From: Peristeroidobacter agariperforans
GTDB taxonomy: Bacteria; Pseudomonadota; Gammaproteobacteria; Steroidobacterales; Steroidobacteraceae
Direction: 5' to 3'
DNA length: 64,000 nucleotides
NCBI RefSeq assembly: GCF_004138335.1
Contig: NZ_RYFW01000001.1
Location: forward strand, 2,687,244 to 2,751,243
Below, one piece after another: positions 26,199 to 35,663 of this stretch. Below the pieces are notes generated by a model, which was not told the DNA's origin, did no database searches, and saw only the letters and a program-made list of their open reading frames with translations. Made by a program: the position numbers and the translations under genes. Position 1 is the stretch's first letter. Each line of letters starts with the position of its first letter.

Positions 26199-29035
26199 TC
26201 AGAACTTGAACGATACCTGTCCGAACAAAACCCGACCGCGCGGATCGTAGTAGCGCGCGTCATATCCGATCTGGAAATTGCTCGCCGTCAGCGACAGCGG
26301 CGGATCTTCATTGAACAGGTTCAGCGCACCGACTGTCAGTCGCACCCAATCGGTGATTTGCCAGCTCGATTGCCAGTCGAGCGTGAAGTAGTCGTCGACC
26401 TCCAGACGAACGTCCGCGACCTCGCCGTTGAAATCGCCGTTGGCGTCGATGCCATCCACCGTGGTCTCCACGTCCAGGTAGCTGCTCTTGTAGTTCATGG
26501 TGATCGTGTGTGAGAACGGTCCGTGATCCAGTGTCGTCAACAGGCGTCCCACCCAACGAAAGGTCACCTCATCCAGCGGCGTCGAATAGTTGGCGATGTT
26601 CCGGTAGTAGGGACCGTCTTTCGTCAGTTGTTCCTTGTCGGTGATCATGTAGGTGGCCACCAGTTGCGTGCGCAACTTGCCAAACGGCAACTGCCAGCTG
26701 GCGTCGGCGTTCAAGTCGATGCCGCTGTAATACTCCTTGCCGGTATTGATGTTGGTTTGGTTGTAGGCGATGTAGGTCGTGCCGGTGCCGATATCCGTGA
26801 ACGTGGTCCAGGCATCCGGATAGGTCGCCGGATTGGCGAACGCCTCCGTCTCCTCGATCTGGCCGAAGGCGTCCTTGATCCCCACCCACCAGTAGTCCAG
26901 GCCGACGGATGCTTCGCGCGAGAACTCGAACACCATGCCCAGCATCGCTTGTTCCGACTCTTCGGGCGTCAGATCCGGATTGCCGCCCGCGAACACGTCA
27001 TATTGCGTTTGTGGCGGCCGGCAGATCGCGCCCAGGCTCGAGGCGATGGCCGCCAGGTCCGGAGTGCAATCGTAGGGATTCGCCGTGACGCCGTAGTTCT
27101 GCAGCGAGGCGTTGAGTTGCGGCACGGTCGGCGCATGGAAGCCTGTCCCGTACGAACCGCGAATCAGGAACTGCTGCGCCGGTGTGACGCGGAAGCTGAC
27201 CTTGTAGTTGGTCGTCGAGCCCACGTCGCTGTAGTCGTCGTAACGACCGGCGCCCGACAGTTCCAGCCACTCCAGCGGTTGCACGTTGATCTCCGTGAAC
27301 ACGCCGGTGACGTTGCGGTCGGCGCCATACGGAATGGACGCGGCGGCGTCGCCGAACCGCTGATCGCCAGTGCCCGGACCGCCAGCGGCGGGAGTGCCTG
27401 CAACCGGATCGTCCAGATTCGCTTGCGCGAACTGGCTGGGCTTCGATTGAAATTTTTCCCGGTAATGGCTCAGGCCTGCCGCAAACATCACTGGCTTGCC
27501 GTTGGGCAGGTCGAACAAGTCAGTGGATGCCCGCAGCTCTGCTGTCTGCATGCGTGAAGTGCCGCCGTCCCAATAGCCGCGGTAGTTGATGCCGTTGAGC
27601 GCGGCGAGGCCCGCTTCGGTCTGTTGTCCCGGGGCGACGAAGGATCGATGGCTCCGCTCGCCAGCGCAGCGTCGAACGCGAGGGCGCCGGGATAGCCGGC
27701 GATGTGACCTTTCACATCGCTTTCCGACTGCGTCAGCGCGAAGTCATAGTTCCAGCCGCTGAGATCGCCTTCGATGCCGATCGCGGCGTGATAGAACGTC
27801 GCTTCATCGTCGTTGATGCGCTGGCCCAGATCGAAGGTACGATACGGCGCGACGATGGGATCGATCACGCCGTCCTCATCCACGTCCGCCGGTCCGAATA
27901 GCGGGTTGCCCTCATCGTCAACGACGCCCGCGAGATATTGGTTGTAGAGCGCCGAGCCCACGTCGACGCCCAGTTCGCCGGGCACTGGAGCGATCTTCGA
28001 GAGCGACTTGGCTTCCGACCACAGCGCATCGACGAACAGGTTGTGCGCTTCGCCCAGTTTTATATTGAGCGACGCGTTGGCGTTCTTGCGCTCGCGCTCG
28101 GGATAGAGCTGGATGTTACGGACGTAGTCGTAGTAGCACGCGGCGCCGACCGGCGCCGAACCCTCCGGACAGCTGCCGCTGCTCAGATAGCCGAGGCTGA
28201 CGGTCTCGCCGGCCAGGTTGCCCGTCGTTGCGACCGCATTCGCGGGAATGTTTCTTGGTGAGCCGTTGAAGAAGGTCCACCGTTGCCCGACGTAATCGAA
28301 ATTCACGATGGCGGAGTCGGCGAAATCGCGGTCCGCGGAGTTGAGCTCTTCGCGCTTGTCGCCGGCGATCGCGACGAATAAGTTCCAGCCACTGTTTTCA
28401 TAGTCGCCGATGCCGGCGCTGAGACTGACGCCACGCTCCTGCGCGCCGTCCTCGGGCGCGTAATAGCGAGCCGACACGTCGCGATCCAGCGTCTTATCTT
28501 TGGTGATGAAATTCACCACGCCGGCGACGGCGTCCGAGCCGTACAGCGCCGACGCACCGGACGTCAGAATCTCCACTCGCTGAATTGCCGAGACCGGAAT
28601 GCTGTTGAGGTCGACGGCAGCGGCGAAGCCGGTCAGCGTCTGCCCGCCGAATTGGGCCATGCGCCGGCCATTGAGCAGCACCAGCGTGCGGTTCTCGCCG
28701 ATGTTGTGGACCGAGACGCCAGAAAAGCCGAACGTCGCGGCGCCCACCGCATCGGATTCAACGGTCGCGCCCTGGATCGTCGGCAAGCGCTGCATCAGAT
28801 CGACGACCGATGCGGCGCCGGTGCGCTGGATGGCTTGCGAGTCCAACACTTGCACTGGCAAGGATGCTTCTGCCTCCACGCGTCGGATGGCCGAACCGGT
28901 GACAATCACTTCTTCCAACGGCGCTCCGGCCGATGTTTGTTTCTGCTCCTGTGCCACGGCAAGCGCTGTCACGAGGAGGATTGGGGTCGTACAGAGTGCG
29001 CAGCCTAGGGCGCGCCTCAAACAGGTGCTGGTCAT
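26199..29035 (-). pseudogene. TonB-dependent receptor, interrupted by a single-base frameshift
   Basis: Two reading frames together encode one outer-membrane receptor of about 945 residues. The upstream part (29035 down to about 27644) has a signal peptide ending TALAVAQEQ, a TonB-box-like LEEVIVTGS and a plug domain (LPVQVLDSQAIQRTGAASVV, VLLNGRRMAQFGG). The downstream part (about 27645 to 26199) carries the barrel and ends in a terminal Phe (RVLFGQVSFKF). At about 27641-27646 the frame changes by the equivalent of one lost base: GAIDPS in the first frame joins FVAPGQQTEAGLAALNGI in the second. No other lesion is visible, so the decay is recent, or it is phase variation or a sequencing error. 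The barrel half could start alone at 27551 but would lack plug and signal peptide. Confidence 0.8.
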
Positions 29036-29401
29036 GGATGCTCTCCTGATGAATTGAAGAGGCCTCCACTGCTGTTGGGGATTGGCTTCCCTGGGAATGA
29101 AGCGAAAAGTGGCCGCGTTGCCCGGTCGACGCCGGGTCCGGAAACGAGCTCTTGCAGCTCTTGCGGCCAGGAGGCGGCATGATTGCGCGCCTTAACAATT
29201 TATGCGATTTAAATGTATCAGAACGACAACGCGCGCGTCGAGCGCATGTGGCGCTGTCACGATGAAGCGACTATAGAACTGAAATTAAAAACTGGCCGTG
29301 TGCTGCATGATCGTGGCCGTACGGCAACAACGGCGCCGCTTGCCGTGACGCACGAAGCCTCACCGTACTGAAAATCGGGGTATGTGGCCCGGCAGTGGCC
29401 G
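29036..29401. other. Intergenic region upstream of the receptor pseudogene
   Basis: No convincing gene in 366 nt. The minus strand has AGGAG just ahead of the receptor ATG. About 150 nt upstream lies an unusually AT-rich patch (around 29190-29225, including ATTTAAATGTATCAG) that probably holds the promoter, though no clean -35/-10 pair is visible. A short AGCGC/GCGCT inverted repeat lies near 29240-29255. Confidence 0.4.
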
Positions 29402-30004
29402 TCACCGATAAAAAATGTGGTTGCCGATCCTGGCAACCACTTTCTTCGAGCTCGCCCAGTAGGGATTCACGCTCGTGGCGTGATAGAACAAAGCGTCCGG
29501 CACCACTGGCTCGTAGTAGCCGTGATAGACCGTCGTCGCCACGTCCATTGCTTGTTTCCAAGCGGGACTGCCCGACTCCAGTCGCAGCTTGAGCGCCGTC
29601 CAGGAGAAGTGCGCGACCAGCTGGCGTCGCGATCGATCCCAGCGAGTGTCGTGCACGACTTCGCAGATCGTGTCGGGGAAGTACGGCGAAGCCAGTCGAT
29701 TCATCGTGACTTCCGCGACCGCGTACTGCCCCTTCAGTGTCTCGCCGCGCGCCTCGAAATATATGTTCTCGGCGAGGCAGCGAATCTCACGAGCCCGCAG
29801 CTTGCCTGCATCGATTTGCGAGCCGTCGTAGGTCGAGCGAGCGGCGTAGGCAAAATAGACAATGAGACCGACCGCGATGAACGGCAGGCTGAGAAATGCG
29901 AAGAACGGGGCGTCTCCCCGGTCCCGGAGCGCCCAATACATGGCCAGCCTGCGCCGTCGGAGTACGAACCAGCCCCGTACGCCGTAGAACAACGATCTCA
30001 GCAT
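29402..30004 (-). CDS. Membrane-anchored SleB-like cell wall hydrolase
   Basis: A 200-residue protein. A basic N-terminus and one membrane helix (FFAFLSLPFIAVGLIVYFAY, about 34-53) precede a Hydrolase_2 (SleB/CwlJ-type) domain: CLAENIYFEARGE with the likely catalytic Glu, AVAEVTMNRLASPYFPDTIC and ALFYHATSVNPYW. The family cleaves peptidoglycan; here it is probably anchored in the inner membrane facing the periplasm. It is the third gene of an operon, 23 nt after the VWA lipoprotein gene. In non-sporulating bacteria such proteins serve wall remodelling. Confidence 0.85.
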   Translation of the reverse strand: MLRSLFYGVRGWFVLRRRRLAMYWALRDRGDAPFFAFLSLPFIAVGLIVYFAYAARSTYDGSQIDAGKLRAREIRCLAENIYFEARGETLKGQYAVAEVTMNRLASPYFPDTICEVVHDTRWDRSRRQLVAHFSWTALKLRLESGSPAWKQAMDVATTVYHGYYEPVVPDALFYHATSVNPYWASSKKVVARIGNHIFYR

Positions 30005-30027
30005 CGCGTCGCTTCAGCCGCTAGACG

Positions 30028-30663
30028 TCACAGCAGGCCGTCGAGGCGCTCCAGATCGTTGATCATTCGCCAGCGACCGCCGGCTTTCTCGACTCGCTGG
30101 CGCCAGGTATCGACCCGCGCGAGATATTCGCGAGGATCGTAGTTGTCCGTGCGCAGCTTGGTGACGTTGAGTGCAACGACCTCGAAGCCCTTCAGGTCGA
30201 GCGGCACGTCGCGCACGTAGCCTTTGTCGAGATCTTCCTTCAGGTCCGAGAAGATCAGGATGGCCTTGCGGCCGGAATTCTTCTCGTTGAGGAACTCGAT
30301 GCCCTGGAGCAGTCCGCCGGTGATGTCGGTATAGCTCGCCGCCTTCGAGTGATCGACGAACGTCTTGATGGCATCCGCGAACGCGCGCTTCTGCACGTTG
30401 GCGCTGCTGGGCCGATCGTCGAAGGTGGCCTTGGCGATGATGTCCTTCTCGCTGAAGCTGCCGGTGTCGATGCGGGCCACGGCAAACGAGTCCGTCGGCT
30501 GCAGTTTCGACAGCGTGTACAGAATGATGCTTTGGGCCTTGTTCAGTTCCTCGTTATATGTGCCGGACGTATCGAGCAACAGATAGACGCCTGTGTTGCG
30601 TGGCGCGCTCGGCGTGCAGCCGCCGATCAAGAGGGCAGTCAGGGCCAGGATGAATGCCTTCAT
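30028..30663 (-). CDS. VWA-domain lipoprotein
   Basis: A 211-residue protein with a lipoprotein signal (ALTALLIGG then Cys16); Thr follows the Cys, so no Asp inner-membrane retention signal is present. The rest is a von Willebrand A fold with a nearly canonical metal site: LLLDTSGTYNEE (DxSxT), the Thr of YTDITGGL and the Asp of ILIFSDLKED. Such domains bind partners through the metal. Its start overlaps the stop of the upstream coiled-coil membrane protein (ATGA), implying coupled synthesis, and a peptidoglycan hydrolase gene follows. Function unknown; an envelope adaptor or scaffold is inferred. Confidence 0.8.
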   Translation of the reverse strand: MKAFILALTALLIGGCTPSAPRNTGVYLLLDTSGTYNEELNKAQSIILYTLSKLQPTDSFAVARIDTGSFSEKDIIAKATFDDRPSSANVQKRAFADAIKTFVDHSKAASYTDITGGLLQGIEFLNEKNSGRKAILIFSDLKEDLDKGYVRDVPLDLKGFEVVALNVTKLRTDNYDPREYLARVDTWRQRVEKAGGRWRMINDLERLDGLL

Positions 30664-32096
30664 GTCTGTGCCTCCTGTACCGAAACCATTTCACGAGCGC
30701 GCTCCTCGTCGGCTGCGGCTTTTGCCCGGGCCTTTTCCAGCCACAATGGCACGAACAGCGGCAGATCGTAGAGACGCTCCAGCAGCTTGCCGATGTGATG
30801 GAAGGAATTGCTCAGCACCCGGAGGAACAATGCCACGGCTCTGAGCAGGCCGATGCCGCACAGGCCGAGCACGGTTCGGGAGGAGTGCACGAACGTTTCG
30901 AACGGAATCGCGACGAACGTCAGCGCGAACGGCAGGATGAAGCCCATGCCCATCTGCGCGGCCGTGGTGATCCACAAGTATTCGTTCTGCAGGCCGCCGC
31001 TATCTTCCCCGCGCAGCAGCGCGCCAGTCGCCAATTCGTCCTGGAGCAGCACCTCACGCATATAAGCCAGGCCGGCCTCGACGCTCGCCAGCAGCGTGAG
31101 CAGACTGAAGGTGATCCAGATCATCCGCACACGCATCTTGTCGGGCAGCGCCGCGATGACTGGGAACAATCGCGTAATACGCAGCGATTCCATCAGGAAC
31201 AGACCCATCGAGATCTCGACCATGATGATCACGAGCGCGGCAATGTCGGCGGTCCGGAACGAGCCGATATAACTGGTACCGCCGACCATTTCCGACATGG
31301 GGCGTGCGATCAGCGAGAAGTTGATCGCGGCGCCGCCGATCGCAATCAGCAGCACCAGTCCCGAGACGAAGAACTGCACGACCGATGAGGAGGAGAGCGT
31401 CGAGACCGCTCGGTCGTGGCCGCGCACGATATCCTGATAGTCCTGCATGTGCCGATCGATGGCAGTGGCCCGGTTCAGCAGGCTTTCGACGGAGGCCATG
31501 ACACGGTCGAGTGTTTCTTTGATGACGCGCCACTCCGGCATCATCTTGCGCAGCAGACCGTGCCGCTCGGAGCTGGCCTCGCGATAGGTATCCATCGCTT
31601 CTTTGTGAGCTTTGACCAGCGATTTATGGATGTCCTCGAGGATGGCGGCTGCGCCGTTCTTGCCTTCCATCTTCGACACGGCATCGACGGCACGAACCCA
31701 GCCCGGCGCTTCCGGCGGCACATCGACGGCGGCTTGATGATCCTCCTCGATGCGCCGGATCGACTCGCTCAGCGCCCGGTGCAGGGTCGGATAGTTGGAG
31801 AGATCCTTGCGCACGCTGTCGCTGATGCGCTCGAACTCGCGTTCGATGATCCGTTCCTTTGCCTCGCGTCCCGCCGCCAGCAGAACGTCACGATTGCGCG
31901 TCGCGAGCCGCGCCTCGAGATGCGTCGTCGAATGCGATGCCAGTCGCAGGCCGCGCGCTATGGCGCTGGTCGCCGTACGAATGGCCTGGTGAGCCGTATC
32001 TCGCGCCAGAAAGAGTACGAAGACTGCCACGATGAATAGGATCAGTATCGAAAGCGTGGGCCAGGGTGTGAACTCGAGAATCGCGCTGAAGGACAT
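30660..32096 (-). CDS. Coiled-coil multi-pass membrane protein, unknown function
   Basis: A 478-residue protein I do not recognise. One N-terminal membrane helix (LSILILFIVAVFVLFLA, about 15-31) leads into about 210 mostly helical, charged residues with coiled-coil character (EAKERIIEREFERISDSVRK; MASVESLLNRATAIDRHMQD), then four or five membrane helices (VVQFFVSGLVLLIAIGGAAI; DIAALVIIMVEISMGLFLM; MIWITFSLLTLLASVEAGL; MGFILPFALTFVAIPF) and a charged C-terminus. It is first in a coupled operon with a VWA lipoprotein and a cell wall hydrolase. The layout suggests an inner-membrane scaffold or gate reaching into the periplasm or cytoplasm. Confidence 0.75.
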   Translation of the reverse strand: MSFSAILEFTPWPTLSILILFIVAVFVLFLARDTAHQAIRTATSAIARGLRLASHSTTHLEARLATRNRDVLLAAGREAKERIIEREFERISDSVRKDLSNYPTLHRALSESIRRIEEDHQAAVDVPPEAPGWVRAVDAVSKMEGKNGAAAILEDIHKSLVKAHKEAMDTYREASSERHGLLRKMMPEWRVIKETLDRVMASVESLLNRATAIDRHMQDYQDIVRGHDRAVSTLSSSSVVQFFVSGLVLLIAIGGAAINFSLIARPMSEMVGGTSYIGSFRTADIAALVIIMVEISMGLFLMESLRITRLFPVIAALPDKMRVRMIWITFSLLTLLASVEAGLAYMREVLLQDELATGALLRGEDSGGLQNEYLWITTAAQMGMGFILPFALTFVAIPFETFVHSSRTVLGLCGIGLLRAVALFLRVLSNSFHHIGKLLERLYDLPLFVPLWLEKARAKAAADEERAREMVSVQEAQT

Positions 32097-32204
32097 AGGT
32101 TTCCCCTTGCAATGGGCGTCCGGCGCGGCAATCCTGAACGAGGATGCCGCTAGCTCTTTCGGATTCGGCTGAACGGGGCGGGCGGATGTGACCTGAATGA
32201 ACGA

Positions 32205-33134
32205 ATGGAGCGAATCTTGACGCAGTTCTCAAGCCGGCTGGCTGAACGACATGCCCGCACGGTTATCGGACTGATTCTGGTGGCGGCGGCCGTGCTGTCG
32301 TTTTTCAGCCTGGCACGCGCCGATGAGTTGAGCGAGAAGGTGTGGATTCATGGATCGGCGAATTGCGCCGAGAATCGCGATCCGCCCATCGAAACGTTTC
32401 AGTTCGAGCCCGACACCTACATTCTCAGGCAGAACAAATGCGCGAATTTTGAGGGGCCCTTCATCTACTTGATGTTCGGCGAGCACACGCTGTTCATTCA
32501 GGACACCGGGGCGACGGCAGATCCCGAGCAGTTCCCGCTCTACGAAACCGTTCGACAGCTCATGCGTCAACGGGGCGCTGAGAAACTGAAAATCCTGGTC
32601 ACACACTCTCACAGTCACGGCGACCATGTCGCCGCCGACGCGCAGTTTCGTGGTAAGCCCGGCGCCACACTGGTCGAGCCCACTGCGACTGCCGTGCGAG
32701 AGCATTTTGGTTTCACGAGTTGGCCGGACGGCGAGGCCACGATCGATCTGGGAGGTCGCACACTGACTGTGCTCCCCGCGCCCGGCCATCAGGACGAAGC
32801 GTTGGTCGTTTACGACGATCGCACGCGATGGCTGCTGACCGGAGACAGCGTCTATCCCGGCCGCCTCTACGTGAGAGATTGGGCGGCGTTTCGCGTCAGC
32901 GTGCGGCGCATGGCGACGTTTGCGAACACTCACCCGGTGGCTGCCGTCATGGGCACGCACATCGAGCTTGCGCGCGATGGCACGCAGTACGCAGCTGGCA
33001 CAACGTATCAACCGAACGAAGCGAGTCTCGTGCTGACGCCCCGAGACCTGGAAGACCTGGATCGATTGTTACAGCAGGCCGGCGCCGAGCCGAAGCAGAT
33101 CGCGACTCGGCGCTTCATCGTGTGGCCGAAGTAG
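32205..33134 (+). CDS. Exported metallo-beta-lactamase-fold hydrolase
   Basis: A 309-residue protein with an N-terminal hydrophobic signal or anchor (VIGLILVAAAVLSFFSLARA). The MBL-fold metal site is present: THSHSHGDHVAA, the His of APGHQDEALV, and LLTGDSVYPGRLY with the bridging Asp; a later MGTHIEL may supply the last His. It is probably a periplasmic hydrolase, but the substrate is unclear; an assignment as an antibiotic beta-lactamase is not supported. It is divergent from the coiled-coil operon and convergent with tdh. Confidence 0.8.
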   Translation: MERILTQFSSRLAERHARTVIGLILVAAAVLSFFSLARADELSEKVWIHGSANCAENRDPPIETFQFEPDTYILRQNKCANFEGPFIYLMFGEHTLFIQDTGATADPEQFPLYETVRQLMRQRGAEKLKILVTHSHSHGDHVAADAQFRGKPGATLVEPTATAVREHFGFTSWPDGEATIDLGGRTLTVLPAPGHQDEALVVYDDRTRWLLTGDSVYPGRLYVRDWAAFRVSVRRMATFANTHPVAAVMGTHIELARDGTQYAAGTTYQPNEASLVLTPRDLEDLDRLLQQAGAEPKQIATRRFIVWPK

Positions 33135-33139
33135 CGCCT

Positions 33140-34171
33140 TCAGCCCGTTTCCCAATTCATCACCACCTTGCCTGACTGGCCGGCGCCCATGATTTCGAAG
33201 GCGCGCTGATATTCGCTGACCGGCAGGCGGTGAGTGATGATGGGGCGGATGTTCAGGCCGCTCTGGAGCATGGCGGCCATCTTGTACCAGGTCTCGAACA
33301 TCTGGCGGCCGTAGATGCCCTTGATGGTGAGGCCCTTGAAGACCACTTCGTTCCAGTCGATGGCGACTTCGGTGGCAGGGATGCCGAGCATGGCGACGCT
33401 GCCGCCGTGATGTAGCGTGCGGAGCATGCTGCGCAGGGCGGAGGCGTTGCCGGACATTTCCAGGCCGACGTCGAAGCCTTCCTGCATGCCGAGTTGTTTC
33501 ATCGCGTCGTCGAGCGAGTCGCGCGTGACGTTCAGCGCCAGGGTAGCGCCCATCTTGCGCGCCAGGTCCAGGCGATAGTCATTTACGTCGGTGATCACTA
33601 CGTTGCGCGCGCCGATGAAACGAACGATCGCCACCGCCATGATGCCGATCGGGCCGGCGCCCGTGATCAAAACATCCTCGCCGACCACGTCGAATGCCAG
33701 CGCGGTGTGTACGGCATTGCCGAGTGGATCGAGAATGGACGCGATCTCGTCGTCGATGGCCGCCGGCAATTTGAACGCGTTGAAGGCTGGAATGACGACG
33801 TATTCTGCAAACGAGCCCTGGCGATTCACGCCGACACCCTGCGTGTTACGACACAGGTGCCGCCGTCCGGCGCGACAGTTGCGGCAGTAGCCGCACGTGA
33901 TGTGGCCTTCGCCCGAAACACGATCTCCCGGCTTGAAGCCTTGTACTTCGCTGCCGACCTCGACCACTTCGCCGCTGTACTCGTGGCCCACGGCCATCGG
34001 CACGGGAATGGTCTTCTGCGCCCACGCATCCCAATTGTAGATGTGCATGTCGGTGCCGCAGATCGCGGTCCGCTTGACTCGAATCATCACGTCGTTGGGG
34101 CCGACCGTCGGCTTGGGAATATCCTGCAGTTCAATGCCGACGGCAGCATGGGCTTTGACTAGTGCGCGCAT
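33140..34171 (-). CDS. tdh: L-threonine 3-dehydrogenase
   Basis: A 343-residue zinc alcohol dehydrogenase that oxidises L-threonine to 2-amino-3-ketobutyrate with NAD+. Catalytic zinc site: [16 protein letters not shown] and [12 protein letters not shown]. Structural zinc cysteines: [15 protein letters not shown]. Rossmann segment: [20 protein letters not shown]. It lies 54 nt downstream of kbl in the usual two-gene threonine-to-glycine operon. No Shine-Dalgarno is evident before the ATG. Confidence 0.95.
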   Translation of the reverse strand: MRALVKAHAAVGIELQDIPKPTVGPNDVMIRVKRTAICGTDMHIYNWDAWAQKTIPVPMAVGHEYSGEVVEVGSEVQGFKPGDRVSGEGHITCGYCRNCRAGRRHLCRNTQGVGVNRQGSFAEYVVIPAFNAFKLPAAIDDEIASILDPLGNAVHTALAFDVVGEDVLITGAGPIGIMAVAIVRFIGARNVVITDVNDYRLDLARKMGATLALNVTRDSLDDAMKQLGMQEGFDVGLEMSGNASALRSMLRTLHHGGSVAMLGIPATEVAIDWNEVVFKGLTIKGIYGRQMFETWYKMAAMLQSGLNIRPIITHRLPVSEYQRAFEIMGAGQSGKVVMNWETG

Positions 34172-34225
34172 GAGAGTGTGCTTGTGTTGATCCGATTGAG
34201 CAAAGCGCAGCGTGGGCGCTGCAGA

Positions 34226-35416
34226 TTATCGAATGACGCCGAGCTCTTTGCCTACTGTGGCGAATGCAGCCACGGCCTTGTCCAGTTGTTGGGTCGTGTG
34301 AGCCGCCGACATTTGTGTGCGGATGCGCGCCTTGCCGTGGGGAACCACCGGGAATGAGAAGCCGATGACATAAACACCGTGCTGGAGCAGCCGCTGCGCG
34401 AACTCGGCTGCAACCTTGGCATCGCCGAGCATGACTGGAATGATGGGATGCTCGCCCGGCACGAGATTGAAGCCGGCAGCGGTCATTTGTTTACGGAAAT
34501 GCGCGGCGTTGTCCCATAGCCGCGAGCGCAACTTATCGTCTGCTTCCAGTAGATCCAGCACTCGCAGGCTCGCCGCGGCGATGAAGGGCGGGATGCTGTT
34601 CGAGAACAAATACGGCCGGGAGCGTTGGCGCAGCCAGGTGACGATCTCCTTGCGGCCCGATGTATATCCTCCGGCAGCCCCGCCCAGCGCCTTACCGAGC
34701 GTGCCGGTGATGATATCGACGCGATCCATCACGCCTCGCAGTTCGTGCGTGCCGCGGCCGCGCTCGCCGACGAAGCCGACCGAATGCGAATCATCGACCA
34801 TCACCAGCGCGTCGTAGCGATCGGCCAGATCGCAGATCTCCTTCAGACGCGCGATCACGCCGTCCATCGAGAACACGCCGTCGGTGGCGATCAGCCGCAC
34901 TCGGCAGTGCGCTGCTTCCTTCAGGCGAGTTTCGAGCTCGTCCAGATCGTTGTTCGCATAACGAAAGCGCTGCGCTTTGCACAGGCGGATACCGTCGATG
35001 ATGCTGGCGTGATTCAGCGCGTCGCTGATGACCGCGTCCTGCTCGTCGAGCAAGGTTTCGAACAAACCGCCGTTGGCATCGAAGCAGGAGGAATAAAGGA
35101 TGGTGTCGTCAGTGCCGAGAAAGCGGCTCAATCGTTCTTCCAGATCCTTGTGGATCTGGTGCGTGCCGCAGATGAAACGCACCGAGGCCATGCCGTAACC
35201 GTAACGGTCCAGCGCCAGGCGGGCCGCTTCGCGCACCGAAGCATGATTGGCCAGCCCCAGGTAATTGTTGGCGCAGAGGTTCAGGACTTCTTCGCCGCCG
35301 ACCACCCGCACCGACGAGCTTTGCGGCGAGCTCAGCACCCGCTCCGGCTTGAACAGCCCTTGCACGCGCAGCTGTTCCGTCTCTGCCGTCAATCGCTGAA
35401 GAAAGTCCTGCTTCAC
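34226..35416 (-). CDS. kbl: 2-amino-3-ketobutyrate CoA ligase
   Basis: About 396 residues from the chosen GTG. This PLP-dependent alpha-oxoamine synthase splits 2-amino-3-ketobutyrate with CoA into glycine and acetyl-CoA. Motifs: [55 protein letters not shown] and the PLP-lysine segment [17 protein letters not shown]. The GTG at 35416 ([11 protein letters not shown]) is preferred to an upstream start at 35458 because GAGG lies five bases before it and it fits the family length. Confidence 0.95.
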   Translation of the reverse strand: MKQDFLQRLTAETEQLRVQGLFKPERVLSSPQSSSVRVVGGEEVLNLCANNYLGLANHASVREAARLALDRYGYGMASVRFICGTHQIHKDLEERLSRFLGTDDTILYSSCFDANGGLFETLLDEQDAVISDALNHASIIDGIRLCKAQRFRYANNDLDELETRLKEAAHCRVRLIATDGVFSMDGVIARLKEICDLADRYDALVMVDDSHSVGFVGERGRGTHELRGVMDRVDIITGTLGKALGGAAGGYTSGRKEIVTWLRQRSRPYLFSNSIPPFIAAASLRVLDLLEADDKLRSRLWDNAAHFRKQMTAAGFNLVPGEHPIIPVMLGDAKVAAEFAQRLLQHGVYVIGFSFPVVPHGKARIRTQMSAAHTTQQLDKAVAAFATVGKELGVIR

Positions 35417-35635
35417 ATCGACCTCACGCTGCCCGTGCCGAAGCGCGGATTGTGCCACTGTGCGGATGACGGCTAGCAGGTCAGCTAGGTTCCGCGCCCT
35501 GGAGTACAGCTTTCTAGAAGACTGAGTACAGTTCTGAGCAGTGGGATTATCCAGGCATATTGCTATCTAACAAAGAAAATTCTTATTCTCGGTATGTCTG
35601 CAGAGCGACCTCAGATTCCAAATAACGATTCGGAC

Positions 35636-35653
35636 CGCACCGTGAGCGGTGCG
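35636..35653 (+). promoter_or_regulatory. Leader hairpin ahead of TonB receptor 1
   Basis: CGCACCG-TGAG-CGGTGCG, a perfect seven-pair stem with a four-base loop, ends about ten nucleotides before the ATG, directly against the GAGGGGG ribosome binding site. A similarly placed hairpin precedes the paralogous receptor at 38242-38260. Confidence 0.5.
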
Positions 35654-35663
35654 AGGGGGATTC

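Noticed and set aside
32205-33134. Class B antibiotic-hydrolysing beta-lactamase
   Set aside because: The metal motif is of the general MBL-fold type (HSHGDH) and the rest does not resemble known B1-B3 enzymes; called only as an MBL-fold hydrolase.
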